The notes: generated from the sequence alone by a model not told the origin. A DNA stretch of 64,000 bases from Acanthococcus lagerstroemiae (GCA_031841125.1 CM063106.1:67692101-67756100), one strand, 5' to 3'; shown: positions 1 to 12,410, counted from the stretch's first letter. Program-made: numbers and translations.

Positions 1-65
1 CATATCAGGTGCACCCCCAGAAATTTTGTTAATCCCTACTTGAAAAAATCCTGGCTACGCCACTG
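1..65. repeat. End of a short hAT-type element cut by the window edge
   Basis: The sequence ends in GGCTACGCCACTG, close to the terminal inverted repeat (TIR) of the complete element at 720-852 (TACGCCACTG). The other end lies outside the window. It is probably one terminus of a related non-autonomous element, but no TSD can be checked. Confidence 0.4.
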
Positions 66-711
66 CTCAAGAGAGCAACTTTTCTAATACTTTATTGGAA
101 TTTTCGGACCAATTCGGCTATCTGAACCCAATGATGTAGGGAGCAGATCACAATTTCAAATTTTAGTTTCTCCCTCGACAGGCTATGATGGTCTAATGAT
201 GGAAGGAAAGGATTTGCTCATGTGACGGGCATAATTTCCAATTTGAGCGCCCAAAATGGCACTGAGTTGAAAATCTGATTTACTGTGCAAAATCAGTGAC
301 CCCGTCCCCACTCCCCCCCCCCAAAAAAAAAGAGAAAAATACCACTCGTTGCTAAATTTTTCAAATTCAATTAATTTTTCTAACGTTTGAGGGGTAAAAT
401 TCTAAATTTCGGAGCCTAAACTGGAATCGTATCAAAATCTAATAACATGTTTAAAACCAGCGACCTCAAAAGAACCTACTTCGAGAAGTTTCCATTTGAA
501 GTGTCGACATTGGTGGTGCTTCCGAGCCCCTCTCCTTTTTGAACAAGGGGAACTTCTTCATCTAGACCTTACACAGTAAATTTCACACTTCGATCCGACC
601 ATTCGTCCGAAAACGAGATGAATGTGGGAATTAGAAAGAAAAACATACGGTTTAGAAGTACATTTATCTTTTTGTACCTAATTCCTGTTAAATGACTTTT
701 TGAAATTTGTA
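66..711. other. No gene recognised
   Basis: AT-rich unique-looking DNA with C- and A-runs near 310-330. I found no coding signal, RNA gene or bounded repeat here. Confidence 0.5.
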
Positions 712-719
712 ATAACAAA

Positions 720-852
720 CAGTGGCGTAGTTATATCAAAATTTGGGGGGGGGGGTTTCAGTCTTCAAATTTTTTTTTCAGTAGCTATAACACTGTACGA
801 ATAAGGTCTCATTTTAATGTATGGAAAAAAATTTTCCATAACTACGCCACTG
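720..852. mobile_element. hAT-type MITE, 133 bp, with 8-bp TSD
   Basis: The element begins CAGTGGCGTAGTTAT and ends with the inverted ATAACTACGCCACTG, giving TIRs of about 14 bp. It is flanked on both sides by the 8-mer ATAACAAA (712-719 and 853-860), the target-duplication size of hAT transposases. It has no coding capacity. An 11-base G run lies at 745-755, just inside the left TIR. The size, TIRs and TSD make non-autonomous hAT the best call. Confidence 0.85.
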
Positions 853-860
853 ATAACAAA

Positions 861-2468
861 GTTCTAACTCCATTCAGAGTCAAGAGGAAAAATTTCTTCT
901 AAAACAGTGATGCTTTCTATATTTTTTCTTACAAGGAAGATGTGATCGCGCATGCTACCTGTTATCATCCGATCGAACTTGAGCTCAAATTTTCAATATT
1001 TTATCATTTCGCCAAAAAAGGAACAATAAGCCATTCTATTCATAACTTGATGATTCGTAATTTAAACGGGGCTCAAATGCATACGTATGCGGTGATCCTC
1101 CCCTCACCAACGTATATATATGTATGTCGTCTAGTCCTCCGGTCTGACCACGTCCAGTGTTGCTCGATGCAAACGCTTTTGTCTCCTGCATTTCTATACC
1201 TTCATCCGGTGCGTGACCTTCTCAATACCTCATTCTCCTTCTTACCCACTGTCCTTTCCTTTCGTTGTCCTCCTTTTCTCTTTTCTTCCTTCAATTGTCA
1301 GGCTGGACCATTAGGTAGTTACTCGTATTTAGGTTATTTTTTTAGTTGTAATTGTATAAAGTTCGATTTCAGCTCTGTCACAGTTTCGTACGAAAATTCT
1401 GCTTTTTCTACACGTTTTCGTCTTTTCTATTTCGTATGCCTTTACTGCGGCCCCGACTAAACTCTTCACGTACAAACCACGCAATAGCCGCACGTATTCT
1501 GCGATTTGGGCAAACGGTTCTCAGACTGCAGACGAGAAAATTTCCCATAACCGCGACTCGACTAACCGAAAAGCGCTTGCTAATTACCCTCTTCCAGTTG
1601 CTTATTGATTTACTCGCCCACAGTATGAACATTCAAACTCCGACCATTTTTTGGAAAACGAGTCGGCTAATCTCGTCTCGATCGAACCCCACTGTGTGAA
1701 CCCTCGGTGCGACCAAAACCCTATATCTGTATCTTTCTAAAAGGCGCCTTTTCGTAGCGTATATTTAAATTCGACGTATACGTAGGTAAACTTAATAAAA
1801 ATATAGGGTCGGCGCTTCGTTCGGCTGCCCCCTTTTACGAAACTGTTTAGGGAGGTGCGGTTAAGGCGAGCTCCGCGCACGGTCAGTAAATAATATAGAG
1901 TACCGGGCGGTCTCTGTTATTTGCCCGCAGTCGACGCCACCGGCGCCTTCGCGAACGTTACAATTAGCCCGAAAGTCTACGGGCCGATCGCTAAGGTACC
2001 CTCTCGACCACGCGGGCAAAAATCACAAAAAACAAAAGAGGGTCACAATTAAACGCTATATAATTAAGAGATTTGATATGACGACGCCTACAACAATTGT
2101 AATCGCCGGTCTGATGCCGTAACTTTCATTCGTGGCCGGTGTACCGTTAATCGTCGCCTTTTATCGACAATGAACCCACCCTCGCCAGAGCAGATAGAAA
2201 AAAAAAAAAAGAAGAAGAAAAAAAGGGTTTCAACCGAACGTGAGAAAATTTGTATCAACGAGATCGGAGAACACGAGTTGGGATTTTAAAATGTTCCAGC
2301 GGTACTAATTAACCCGAATTTGTCGACGTCTAAATTGTGTCAATTATCGGACACGTTGTTAGCGATTCGATGAGAGCCTGTGGACGCCTTTGGTACGAAC
2401 GGGTAGAGTACACTGGGGCAGTAGTCCACATAGAGTAGAATTCCTATGACGCTGCGAACATAAAAATG
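861..2468. other. No gene recognised; compositionally distinct stretch
   Basis: From about 1040 to 2160 the sequence is less AT-rich and CpG-containing, with pyrimidine-rich tracts near 1220-1300. An open frame of 172 codons at 942-1460 resembles no family I know and has no supporting codon pattern. A purine-rich low-complexity tract lies near 2195-2226. This could be flanking or upstream sequence of a host gene, but nothing proves it. Confidence 0.4.
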
Positions 2469-2476
2469 GTTATGAA

Positions 2477-2926
2477 TAGGGCAGTGAAAAATATGCAAAT
2501 GCGTATTTTTTTGCTTACATTGCCGCTTAAATCTGAGCAATTTATTTTACATTTCATATCCTCCTGAGTCTGCTCATCAAATTTGAAAATGCATATTTTT
2601 GCATATTTGAGAATAAATGCATATTTCTATACAAACAATTTTACTAAAAAATGAAGTTAAAATCCCGACATTTTTTTAAATATACTCAAGAAATGATTAA
2701 AATGCAAATGAAAATATGTAGAATGAAAAATAGTTGAAGAGTCGCAGCACGCAGAGCCTCATTTTCATGATAATCGGAAATACTTTTTGTTCGAAAATAA
2801 ATGTGTTTTAATTTTATGAATATGAGTTTATGAGAAGCACAAAAAAGCAAGAATAAATAGGGAATAGAAGTGCATAAAAATAAATGCATATTTAAAAATA
2901 ATAAACGCATATTTTCCCCTGCCCTA
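2477..2926. mobile_element. hAT-type MITE, 450 bp, with 8-bp TSD
   Basis: It starts TAGGGCAGTGAAAAATATGC and ends with the inverted form GCATATTTTCCCCTGCCCTA. Both sides carry GTTATGAA (2469-2476 and 2927-2934), a perfect 8-bp TSD. The interior is very AT-rich with many copies of TGCATATTT and no coding capacity. It resembles the 49052-49652 element in its repeated GCATATTT words. Confidence 0.85.
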
Positions 2927-2934
2927 GTTATGAA

Positions 2935-3474
2935 TATACTCAACTTTCAAATAATTAATTTCTGGTGAACAGGAACTCTATAGCCATGAAATTACGAACA
3001 GTTGGCTGCAGTCAGTGAGTGGTATAAGCGCGAGTAACCGACCTCCAGAGTAGTGAGTTCACGAGGGGGGCTGACTGATTTTTTGGGGGAGGGGCTATGC
3101 CTCCCAAACCTCTCCATTTGCGTCGATGGTGATTGGTCAAGTCACCTGCATTAAAAATTAAATTTTGTTAAATTTTTCGGCGGTTACAGTTTTTGCTACC
3201 TGAGTACAATAGGGTTGCCCAGAGCTTTCCGTGAGGTTCGGGACAAAACAAATTTTAGGAAGCCCTCTTTCTTGATATATTATAGCAATGAGATATATTA
3301 TACAAGGGAAAGGACCATAAGAGTACGCAGCCCCTTAGAATGTGCATGGTTAACTTTTCGGTAAATTGTGCCCTCTTGCGGCAGTTGATGGAATCTTAGT
3401 ATACCCTGTGAATCTAATGTTTTCATTGATTAGTTCCCAATGTACTGTACACAGCCGTAAAAAATATTCACGTT
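2935..3474. other. No gene recognised; possible MITE remnant near 3060-3125
   Basis: A G-rich tract followed by CATTTGCGTCGATGG resembles the right end of the element at 57649-57823 (CATTTGCGCCTATG). No matching left end or TSD was found. The rest is unremarkable. Confidence 0.3.
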
Positions 3475-4461
3475 CAGGGCCGGCGCAAGGGCCATGCGAA
3501 ATATGCGGCAGCATGGGGCGTTGGCCCGGTTGGGGCGCCGCGCCTTTGATTTTGCGGCAAAACTAAACTTAAATATAAACTTTGGCGCCACTAAAAGAGG
3601 AATACCCGTACAAAATATGCGTGGCTAAGGAGACGACAATGAGTCAAACATGAAGGGAAAGAATGTAGACGTACAAAAAAGGATTCTTGACCTTAACCCA
3701 CGAGCTTTTTTTGTTCCTTGTGGAAGCCATTCACTAAACCTTGTTGTCAATGATACAGCCTGACTTTCCTGCACTGTATAGCTGTGAACATTTTCAGCAA
3801 TATTCAGGAGGTTTATAACATTTTTTTTCAAAATCTACCCACAAATGGAGTATATTAACAAGTCATGTAAAGAATTTAACTGTAAAACCTCTAAGTGAAA
3901 CCCGTTGGGAGAGTAGGATAAACGCCCTTGAACCTTTGCGATACCACATTGATGAGGTTTATGACGCTGTCTATGAAGCACCTTCAGATTCCAAGATTGA
4001 TGCTTTTGGAAAAAGTACCGCTATGGGAATTAACAAGAAAATCACAGATTTCAAATTCCTCTGCTGTTTGGTCACGTGGCATGATGTCTTGTTCAAAATT
4101 AATTTAGTAAGCAAAACACTACAGAAGAAAACAGTGAATCTGCAGAGCGCTTTGAAACTAATTGAAAGTGTCAAGACTTTTTTGGAGAACATGAGCTCGG
4201 AAAATGGACTGAATAGTGTTATTACAGACGCAAAGGAACTGGCCGAAAAACCGGAAATCGATCCAGAGTTCTCTGATAAAGTTGTGGTAAGGCAATTTTC
4301 CTACGAAGGTAAGATGAACCTGTGAAGTCGGGAAAGGAATCTTTCAAAGTAATTTTTTTTTTTTTTGTAGTTCTCGACACTGCAATTAATTCATTGACAG
4401 AAAGGTTTGAACAGATGAAAAATCACAGTAAACATTTCGAATTCCTCTATGACATCAAATA
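3475..4461 (+). pseudogene. hAT transposase (ZMYM1/DUF4371-like), 5' part, decayed
   Basis: The left end CAGGGCCGGCGCAAGG at about 3477 looks like a hAT terminus. Downstream, in shifting frames, are blocks typical of ZMYM1-like hAT transposases: RAFFVPCGSHSLNLVVNDTA near 3690-3760, then an open stretch at about 3936-4325 with INALEPLRYHIDEVYDAV and TWHDVLFKINLVSKTLQ. It ends at HFEFLYDIK, where a LINE is inserted. Such proteins join an RNase H-like catalytic core to a C-terminal dimerisation domain. Stops and frameshifts show it is dead. The 3' part resumes at 7554. Confidence 0.75.
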
Positions 4462-7443
4462 ACTTAGGGACCGAGTCCAGGGATGGAGAATGTTTGACGA
4501 ACCGTCTTTATCGGATCACCGATACATCCAATACCAAATCCGGCCACCTAAGGAGGAACAAAGAGCTATTAGGAACCCTAGGAAAACAACCTGGGAGGCT
4601 TCAAAAATGACTTAGAAAGACTGACAAGTTACAACTGGCAACGGATTCAAAATGTAAACGACCTGGAAGCACAAGCCAACATACTGGATGGTGCACTCAG
4701 GGACCCCTACAAGAAGAACTGTGAGCCTTAAGATAATAAAATCACGTAAAACCATCTGGTGGACAGCAGAGTTGGGGAAACGTAGGAAAGACACTCGAAG
4801 AGGGCTGAGGGCTGCATTGAAAAATAATACACCGGCTTACTGGGAATTTTATCATGAGGCCCAAAAAGCATATAAAAAGGCGGTTAAGCAAGCCAAAACA
4901 GAGGGGTGGAGACATTTCTGCGAATCTATAGGAAAGATACCGGAGACGCGCCTGCAAAAACTTCTCAGTAAGGAAAGGTGAGTGGAAGAGGGGCCGATCG
5001 AACTCCCGACAGATGGTTTCTCCACCACCCCGAGAGAGGCAATAGAGCATCTCATTGGCACGCACTTTCCGGGAGCAAAAATTATGGAAAACACACAGCC
5101 GCAGCCAGGAGCCGACTGTGTGCAAAAAGGAACGGATTGGGAAACGGCGAAAGAGGTGGTTACACCAGACAGGGTATGTTGGGCGGTAAACACATTCTCG
5201 CCGTACAAAGCACCGGGCTCAGATGGAATCTATCCAGTCTGCCTACAGACAGGACTAGAGACCATAATGGGAACGTTCATTAGGGTCCTCAGGGCATCAT
5301 TAGCCCTAGGGCACATTCCAAAATCGTGGAGGAGTGTGAGAGTGGTGTTTTTGGTAAACCAGGCAGAGACCCCTGTAAGGCCAAATCCTACAAGCTGATA
5401 AGTCTCTCATCATTCATGCTGAAAACCTTGGAAAGGCTGACAGACAGGCACCTAAGAGAGGTTACCCTGAAAAGGTTCTCACTACATGAGAACCAGCATG
5501 CATATAGGGCAGGCAAATCAGTAGAGTCATCACTGCACTCACTTGTTACAGCAACTGAGAGAGGGATGACTGGCGGAGATTATGTTCTGGCAACATTCAT
5601 GGATATACAGGGAGCGTTTGACGCGACCTCTCATGAATCCATAGAAACAGCCTTGAGGGAAAGGGAAGTGAAGGAAAGCTTAATAAACTGGATTGTATCT
5701 ATGCTAAAAGGAAGGGAGATCCGGATAACATACCAACAAGAACGGATCCATACAACGACCATCAGGGGCTGCCCACAAGGGGGATTACTCTCTCCCCTAC
5801 TGTGGAGCCTGGTGGTGGACAGCTTGCTGGAGGGCTGATGATTTGGCTGTGATGGTAACCAGCAAATTTCCGGGAACCATCGCGGAGTTAACGCAGTGGG
5901 AACTCCGATGTGTGGAAAAATGGTGTGTGAAAAAGGGGTTATCGATACACCCGGACAAAACGGAGGTCACTCTTTTCACCCGTAACAGGAAAGGCAAGGA
6001 GTTGATCAAGGTGCAATACAAAGGAAGACCGTTAGCCCTCACAGGAAAGGTGAAGTACTTAGGAGTATATCTTGACGAAAAACTCTCCTGGAGGGATCAC
6101 GTTTCAGATAAAATAAGAAAAAGAATTGAGGCTTTTTGGGCTTGTCGCACCTATGTCGGCAGGACCTGAGGACTCTCTCCCAAAATGATGCACTGGATAT
6201 ATACAGGTGTAATACGTCCCGGAATCACATATGCGGCCATTGTGTGGTGGGGCCGGGTCCACCTAACCAACGTCAGAGAGGAACTAGACCACTTTCAAAA
6301 GCTTGCGTGCGTGATGACAAAGGGGGCAATGAGTACGGTGCCGACAAAGGCACTGGAAAGGCTCCTGAACTTACCACCATTTCACACTGCTATAGAAGCA
6401 GCGGCGATAATGGGGGCTTATCGTCTGGGTCAACCAAACCTTCGGGCCCATAAGACAGGTCACGGAAGGATATGGGAGATGGCCAGGACGATAGACAAAT
6501 GCTTTGGGATGCCAAAGGATAGAATTGCCATTTCTTTGACAAGCCATACCGTGCGCTGATACCCACACGGGAGGCTTGGGAAAAGAGGTGGCCAACCATT
6601 CTAGGAAAAGAGGAGAATGTGTGGTTTGCAGATGCCTCTAAGTATGACCAAAGTGAAGGAATCGGAACCACGAATGCAAAAGGCGCTGACAACAGTTCAG
6701 TGGCACTGGGCGAGGGCGTCACTATCCTCCAAGCGGAGATAATGGCGATCACGGTGGCCACTGAGAGAAACCAGCAGAAGGGCCTTGTTAATAAGCAGAA
6801 CTATATCTGTACAGACAGTCAATTGGCTATCAAAGTACCATCGTCGCACCAAACTACATCCCTGGTAGTGGCGGAGTGTGTTAACAAACTATACACCCTT
6901 GCTCAGGAGAACCGGGTCACTGTATTATGGACACCGGGACACTGCGGCATAAAAGGGAACATGATCGCTGGCAAGCTAGCGAAGGAGGGCACCAAAAAGG
7001 AACTGGCAACGCCCAGGCCGTGTCTTCCTGTAGCATACAGCGTCATAAAATCCGAAGTAAAGGCCTGGATAAGTAAACAGACGGAAATGCACTGGCGGTT
7101 GGTCAGTGGCATGAACGTCAGCATAACATGGGACACCCTCAGTAAGTATGCCAAGTTCCTATTAGGGCTTGACCGGAAACATGCAAGGCTCATGGTCGGA
7201 CTACTAACCGGTCATGGGGCCACAAAACACATGTGGTATAAAATAGGAGTGGTAAGAAGCGGCTCCTGTAGGTACTGTGGAGAAGAGGAAGAAACCTCGA
7301 TCCATATCATATGTCGGTGCCCAGCAATAGCCGGGACAAGACGCGAAGCATTGGGGCTAGAATATCCAGCACCCAGTGAAGTGAAAGGGATAGAGCTAAG
7401 TAAAATTCTCACTTTGGCTATAAAAGTGAGGCTACTGAGCTGA
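4462..7443 (+). pseudogene. R1-type ORF2 (EN tail, RT, RNase H), broken
   Basis: The endonuclease end SLSDHRYIQYQ is near 4508-4545. The linker IWWTAELGKRRKDTRRG is near 4750-4800. The RT has MDIQGAFDATS (near 5599) and RGCPQGGLLSPLLW (near 5766-5806). The next conserved RT block runs straight from the end of the thumb-side sequence into ADDLAVMV at 5834, so the bases that normally precede the catalytic FADD/YADD box are missing. RNase H shows WFADASK (6621), TDSQLAI (near 6812) and TPGHCGIKGN (near 6931). A C-terminal Cys/His block, CRYCGEEEETSIHIICRC, is at 7267-7320. The frame changes near 5330-5400, 5835 and 6170-6620. This protein would copy its RNA at a nicked target. Confidence 0.8.
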
Positions 7444-7543
7444 TCCTTAAAAGCAACTTGAGGAATAGTGCAATGGACTACAAAGTCTGAGCGCTCGGTG
7501 CATATAGCGCCACCTCACACACAAATGTAATGTAAATGTAATA
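4462..7543 (+). mobile_element. R1-clade LINE, 5'-truncated, inserted in hAT gene
   Basis: Flanked by ACATCAAATA on both sides (4452-4461 and 7544-7553), a 10-bp TSD. The 5' end lies inside the endonuclease and the 3' end has a TGTAAATGTAAT-like tail, as expected of target-primed reverse transcription followed by 5' truncation. It encodes the endonuclease tail, a linker, reverse transcriptase, RNase H and a Cys-rich C-terminus. Several frameshifts and a small deletion make it inactive. The insertion is younger than the hAT copy it splits. Confidence 0.85.
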
Positions 7544-7553
7544 ACATCAAATA

Positions 7554-7985
7554 GTTAGAAAAATGTGGGAAAAAATGCAATTCAAGAAAACTGCAAAAAC
7601 CTGCAATCAGTTTTGACAGCTGGTGGCAAGAGTGACGTCAATGGAAATGAACTGCTGGGTGAAATCATAATCTTAACTCCAATGTTGTCCAAAGATAGCT
7701 GCCCTGAAACAATGCTGTCTTATATTACAACAAACCGTCTGAAAGGCCAGCGGAGAAAGGAGTTTTTCTTAATTGAAGATTATCAAAAATTACCTTCGAT
7801 TGACCGTTTCGAAGGACCGCCTACGTGGGATGGCCACATTGGCAATTGAACACCAGATTCTAAGTACAATTGAAACCGATCCATTCTTGAAAGACTTTGC
7901 TAAACTTAAGGCAAGAAAAGTTTGTTTTTGAATGTTTCTAAAATTGTGTTTGTAAGTCTTTTATTATACTATTGGTCATTTTTTA
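7554..7985 (+). pseudogene. hAT transposase (ZMYM1-like), 3' part after LINE insertion
   Basis: Directly after the LINE's right TSD the hAT coding resumes with ENCKNLQSVLTAGGKSDVNG and EIIILTPMLSKDS (7590-7700). Near 7825-7915 it ends with GMATLAIEHQILSTI and FLKDFAKLKARK, the usual C-terminal block of ZMYM1-like transposases. The ERSF-type dimerisation block normally just upstream of it is missing, so there is an internal deletion near 7760-7820. I could not find a right TIR matching the CAGGGCCGGCGC left end. Confidence 0.7.
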
Positions 7986-8120
7986 TTTAATCTAAATATA
8001 AAATACAGTGACAGATTTGCTATTTACTTTGTTAAGAAAAAGTCTTTTACGATGCTTATTATATTCTATGAGTCACTTTGTATTATTAATCAAAATATAA
8101 AATACATTATCTCTACTCCA

Positions 8121-8136
8121 TATCGGTACGTCCCTG
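8121..8136 (-). repeat. Terminal remnant of the CAGGGACGTACC MITE family
   Basis: TATCGGTACGTCCCTG matches the right terminus of the full copy at 40126-40456. No more than about 16 bp remain recognisable. Confidence 0.45.
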
Positions 8137-10090
8137 AGCAGAGCTAATTCTGCCTCTCGACCATCTTTCTCGAGATCGCTTAGGTACGCACTACGCACGC
8201 AGTCACTAACGCTTGTAGGTCGGCAAAGATTCCAAAATGTTAAACAGATAATCGAAGATGTCAAATGTAAGAGTTATTTGGAAATGAAAGAACTCGTACA
8301 AGATAGAGAGAAATGGAAAGCTGCATCAAACTGGCCGTAAGACTGATAATCTTATCATCATCTCTTTGATAGCGTTCGGGGATTCTACCCGCTCCCCCGT
8401 TCCTAAGCCGATGGACAAGTCACTATAAGAGAAGTTTCACGCGATTATCTGAAGATAAATCAATAACGACCTCATTGTCGTCTATCACCAAACTTCGACC
8501 CAGATAAACAGTTCTTGAAATTCTCCACAAACGTCATAAACGTTTCGCCAGTACTGTTTTGTTTTATTAAAATTGGCCAAGATCGCGTTACAAGCCCCTG
8601 ATTGGTCATCAGCACGCTACTTGAGGTCGTTTCCCTTCGCCCGAATACACTTTCATCGAAGTTCGGGATTACAACGCAATAGCTCGTACATCTTTCGCGT
8701 AAATAGCTCTCCGAAATCGAGCAGCCGTTTGCTCTATCGCGTCTGCATGATGTCCTCGAGACACTATCTTAAATTAAATTACAGCTTGCTCACGACTACC
8801 ATCCTCATTAGCTGCTCGGCGTTGTATCGCATCGCCTCATATCGTATCGTGTCGCAACCCGTTGTACGAAGGTACACGCTACCCACGACAGCTCTATATT
8901 ATTTCGTTATGAGAAATTAGTCCGGCGAATGTTAGTATATAAACCTATCATACTCCTTCGTACTTTCCATGCACAAACAATGTATCGCGATATCCCGAAT
9001 CACGAGTCGTGTATCATAAATCGTGATGACGATCGCCGATTACCGTTATCTGCTTTTGAAACGCAGAACTTCAGCGGGTCAGCGCTTCAGCGTTCAACAC
9101 TCTCTCGCTAGTCGCTACGTCTGCTGAGCCCGGGCAGAGCGCGAAGCAACGCCCAGTGACGGCCACTTTCAATACTTTTTACACTCGTGTTACGCGTACG
9201 GTATAATAATAAGTATCAGGCGGCGCTGCCGATAACCCGATCCGGCGGGAGAAAGCGAAAACCGCGAACTTTCGACGATTTCAATCGCGAGTGTTCGGCG
9301 TAAATAGAGAGAGAAAAAAATGTTAATTCGTTCGTTCTGGTTCACAGCTCCTTACAGATTTTTCACATGGAATCCGTCGATGCCGCGTAGACCCGCTTCC
9401 CCCTAACTCTGGGGAGGCCCATTTTCTGATGGTATTTCTGGTACAAAATTGACGGCGCCCGGCCAAGTTTTCCGGTTTTTTCTTTTCTTCGAAGAGATAC
9501 ACCTCTTATACACGTCCAACCCCTTGGATCAGATGCAGAATATATATAGAGAACTGTTAGTCTTGATGACCGATGTAATCGTACATTAATAGAACCTTGA
9601 AATAAATAGCGTATGATTCATGTATGATGGTGGAATATATTTAAGCTAAATTCCGGAAAAATCATCTGTTTATCAAAATTAAGATCATGAACGTTGAATG
9701 TAGAGGAATATTGGTATAGATCAAGGATCGATCTTTCGTACGTTAATCGAAAACTTGACGTTACTGAAAATATTCGAGCTGGTTTCATTTATTTATCAAT
9801 TGAGATTACATGCTGAACGTAGAGAAATATTAGTTTCGTTGGAAGCTCGATTTTTTTATCTTCAATCTAACTTGAAATAAATAATTTGTTCATCATTTCC
9901 GCTTCTTGGGTGATACTGTGTCGCAGTGAGGAGGATTACGTGTAAAAATTAAGGGGAAAAAAGACTCTCTATGAGGTTATATATCGTTAAAATCGCGACC
10001 AAAAGCACCTGGGAGAAGACAAACTCCGACAGATAAACCCTGTTGAAAGCAATGAAAAAATGCAACAATACCATGGATTACAAGTAAAAT
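8137..10090. other. No gene recognised
   Basis: Unique-looking sequence, moderately CpG-containing between 8340 and 9480. A 115-codon open frame at 8573-8920 resembles nothing I know. There are no RNA genes or bounded repeats. It may be host intergenic or untranslated DNA. Confidence 0.4.
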
Positions 10091-10417
10091 AATAGCTAAA
10101 ATAAATAAAAAAAGATAAATTACATAAGAAACTGAAGGAAAATATTGACAATGAAAATCTTAAGAAACAATATAAGGAATATAGAAACTCATTGACAACA
10201 CTGATAAGACAAACAAAAGTACAATACTACGAAAAACATATAAAAAACACACCATTTAATAGTTGTGGAAAACTATGAACAGAATAACCCAAATTAACTC
10301 CAAGAAAACTACTAAAAACAAAGATCCAGAAACTATATCAGTCAACAATATAATATATGACAACAAAACTGAAATATCAAACTTTTTAATCAACATTACA
10401 CAAATATAGCAAATACG

Positions 10418-11365
10418 GTGAAGAATGATTTTAAAAATATAAACGAAAATTACGGGAACAATAACATAAAATTTATTACTAGGAAATTCTATGAATTCCG
10501 CTTACTGCAAGAGGATGATGTGAAAAGGATAATAATGTCTTTAAAGCCATACGCAGCAGCAGGAGAAGATAGAATCCCCACAAAAATAATAAGAGAAAAC
10601 TGTAATAAATTAGTAACTCCAATAAAACATATAATTAATCTCAGTCTGAAAACAGGAAAATTCCCAGAAATATATAAATTAGCCATTCTAAGACCAATTT
10701 ACAAAGAAGGCGATACTCAAGACGTAAACAACTACAGACCAATTTCACTACTTTCAACAGCCTCAAAAATATTAGAGAAGGCAGTAAAGTTTCAACTAAA
10801 TAAATTTTTGGAAAAAACCAAATTCTTTTCTAACAATCAATTGGGATTCAGGAATAATATGGGAACAGAAGAAGCTATCAATAACCTGCATATCAAAATA
10901 TCCACATATTTAGATGAAAACAAAAAATGTCTAGCGATCTTTCAAGACCTCTCTAAAGCATTTGATCTAGTGAATCATCAAAAACTAATTGGAAAAATTG
11001 AAAGAGCAGGCTGTGAGGGCAAAGTACTAAGTTGGGTCACCTCATACTTGGAAAATAGGAAACAAAAAGTAAGAATAGGAACAACAGAAAGCGAGATCCT
11101 CACACTAAAAGGAGGCACGCCACAAGGTTCTGCCTTGTCACCGTTACTCTTCCTAATTTATATTAATGACTTGACTGAAATTAACATAGAGGGAGAAATA
11201 ATTTCATATGCAGATGACACGGTCATAATAGAAAAAGGAGATAGCTGGGAAGAAACCAGGGGAAAAGCCGAAAAAGATATTAGAAAAGTAATAACCTGGC
11301 TGAATGATAATGAACTGATACTGAACCGAACCAAAAAAAAACTAAATCAGTACAATTTGCACTAA
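10418..11365 (+). pseudogene. Jockey-like reverse transcriptase fragment
   Basis: An open frame of 315 codons covers most of an RT domain: RPISLLSTASKILEKAV (near 10738), NNQLGFRNNMGTEEAI (near 10841), IFQDLSKAFDLVNH (near 10939), GTPQGSALSPLLF (near 11117) and the catalytic YADDT box (near 11207). All core RT motifs look intact within this stretch. A frameshift in an A-run just after LNRTKKK closes the frame. The clade could be Jockey proper or a related Daphne/CR1-like lineage; I cannot separate these by eye. Confidence 0.8.
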
Positions 11366-11481
11366 AAAATAAGAAAAATAACGAGGAAGTAGATATTAAC
11401 GTTCATACAAATCAGTGTAATAGAAATGATAAATGTTTTCAATTAAACAATAATTGCCAGCAAATAAATACTCTCGACTCT

Positions 11482-11979
11482 ATGAAATATTTAAGGATAA
11501 TAATAGATAAAAATCTAAATTGGAAACAACAAGGCAAATATTTAGCAAAAAAACTATTAAAGTCTATTTTTTATTGCAATTCAATTCAGGAACATAATCT
11601 CTCAAGAAGTAAAGCGCATTCTTTACACAGCGATAGTTCAATCAAAAATACAGTACGGAATATCAAGCTGGGGGCAGCTTATAAAACTAATTTAAAACTA
11701 GTTACAGTTAACCAAAAAAAATTCTTGAAAATACTTTACAAAAAACCAAAAAGATTTAGCTCCGTACAACTTTTTGAGGAAACAAAGGCGCTAACTTTGG
11801 AAAAACTACATGAAATAAGTGCAATAAAATACGTGAAAAAACATAATTTACTAACGAAATACAGCAAAACTAACACTAGACTGACGAGAAACACACAATT
11901 TACAGTAACATTTTCAAAAATAAAAACTAACATCGGTAAAACAAACAGCATTTACACTGGACTCAAAAACTTTAACTAA
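11482..11979 (+). pseudogene. Jockey-like ORF2 C-terminal region
   Basis: Open for 165 codons, starting YLRIIIDKNLNWKQQ, the region downstream of the RT in Jockey-type ORF2. Around 11609-11670 a second frame reads KRILYTAIVQSKIQYGISSW, the expected next block, so two compensating frameshifts occur there. It continues with NQKKFLKILYKKPKRFSS and ends near 11979. It belongs to the same element as the RT at 10418-11365, from which it is separated by a degenerate stretch. Confidence 0.7.
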
Positions 11980-12410
11980 CTTGATCAGCAGAATAGGGAA
12001 AAAATAATACAAACTAACAACTGAACTTACAAAACTTTGATACGAAATGCAGTTACTAATACAACTACTAATTACAGAAACAAAAAACAGCGCAGCATAC
12101 AGTCCGACTAATAACAACCGCAATATGTGTAACTATTGTAAAGAATAAGTAGTGCACTAACTAAAGAAATTGTAGGAAGAAAAAAAGAAGGAAAAAAAAT
12201 GTAATTTAGTGCCGTTGCTAAACACGAGCCTAGCTCAGTTGGCAACGAAATACACATTTTCATTTTCATATCTCTTTTCAGGAAAAGTAGCTTTTCCAAA
12301 TATTAATTACTGATGATGGCGTTCCCACAGGTAATTAATTTTTCCGGACGTAAAAAGCTCCCCATTCGGATGTCCGGGAGGGAGCTACTTGGGGGAGCAT
12401 CATCATAGGA

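Larger units (their letters stand above)
10091..12300 (+). mobile_element. Jockey-superfamily LINE, truncated
   Basis: Covers the linker upstream of the RT (KEYRNSLTTLIRQTKVQYYE near 10155-10230), the RT and its C-terminal region, then a 3' untranslated part to about 12300. No endonuclease is visible upstream, so the copy is 5'-truncated. The 3' part carries a small hairpin, CGTTGC...GGCAACG, at about 12212-12246. No TSD could be assigned because the next LINE begins almost at once. Confidence 0.75.

Noticed and set aside
942..1460. 172-codon open frame
   Set aside because: No recognisable family, pyrimidine-driven composition, and overlapping frames on both strands; not reported as a gene.
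12225..12246. tRNA box-A-like word CTAGCTCAGTTGGC
   Set aside because: No box B or cloverleaf follows; it lies in a LINE 3' untranslated part and forms a small hairpin instead.
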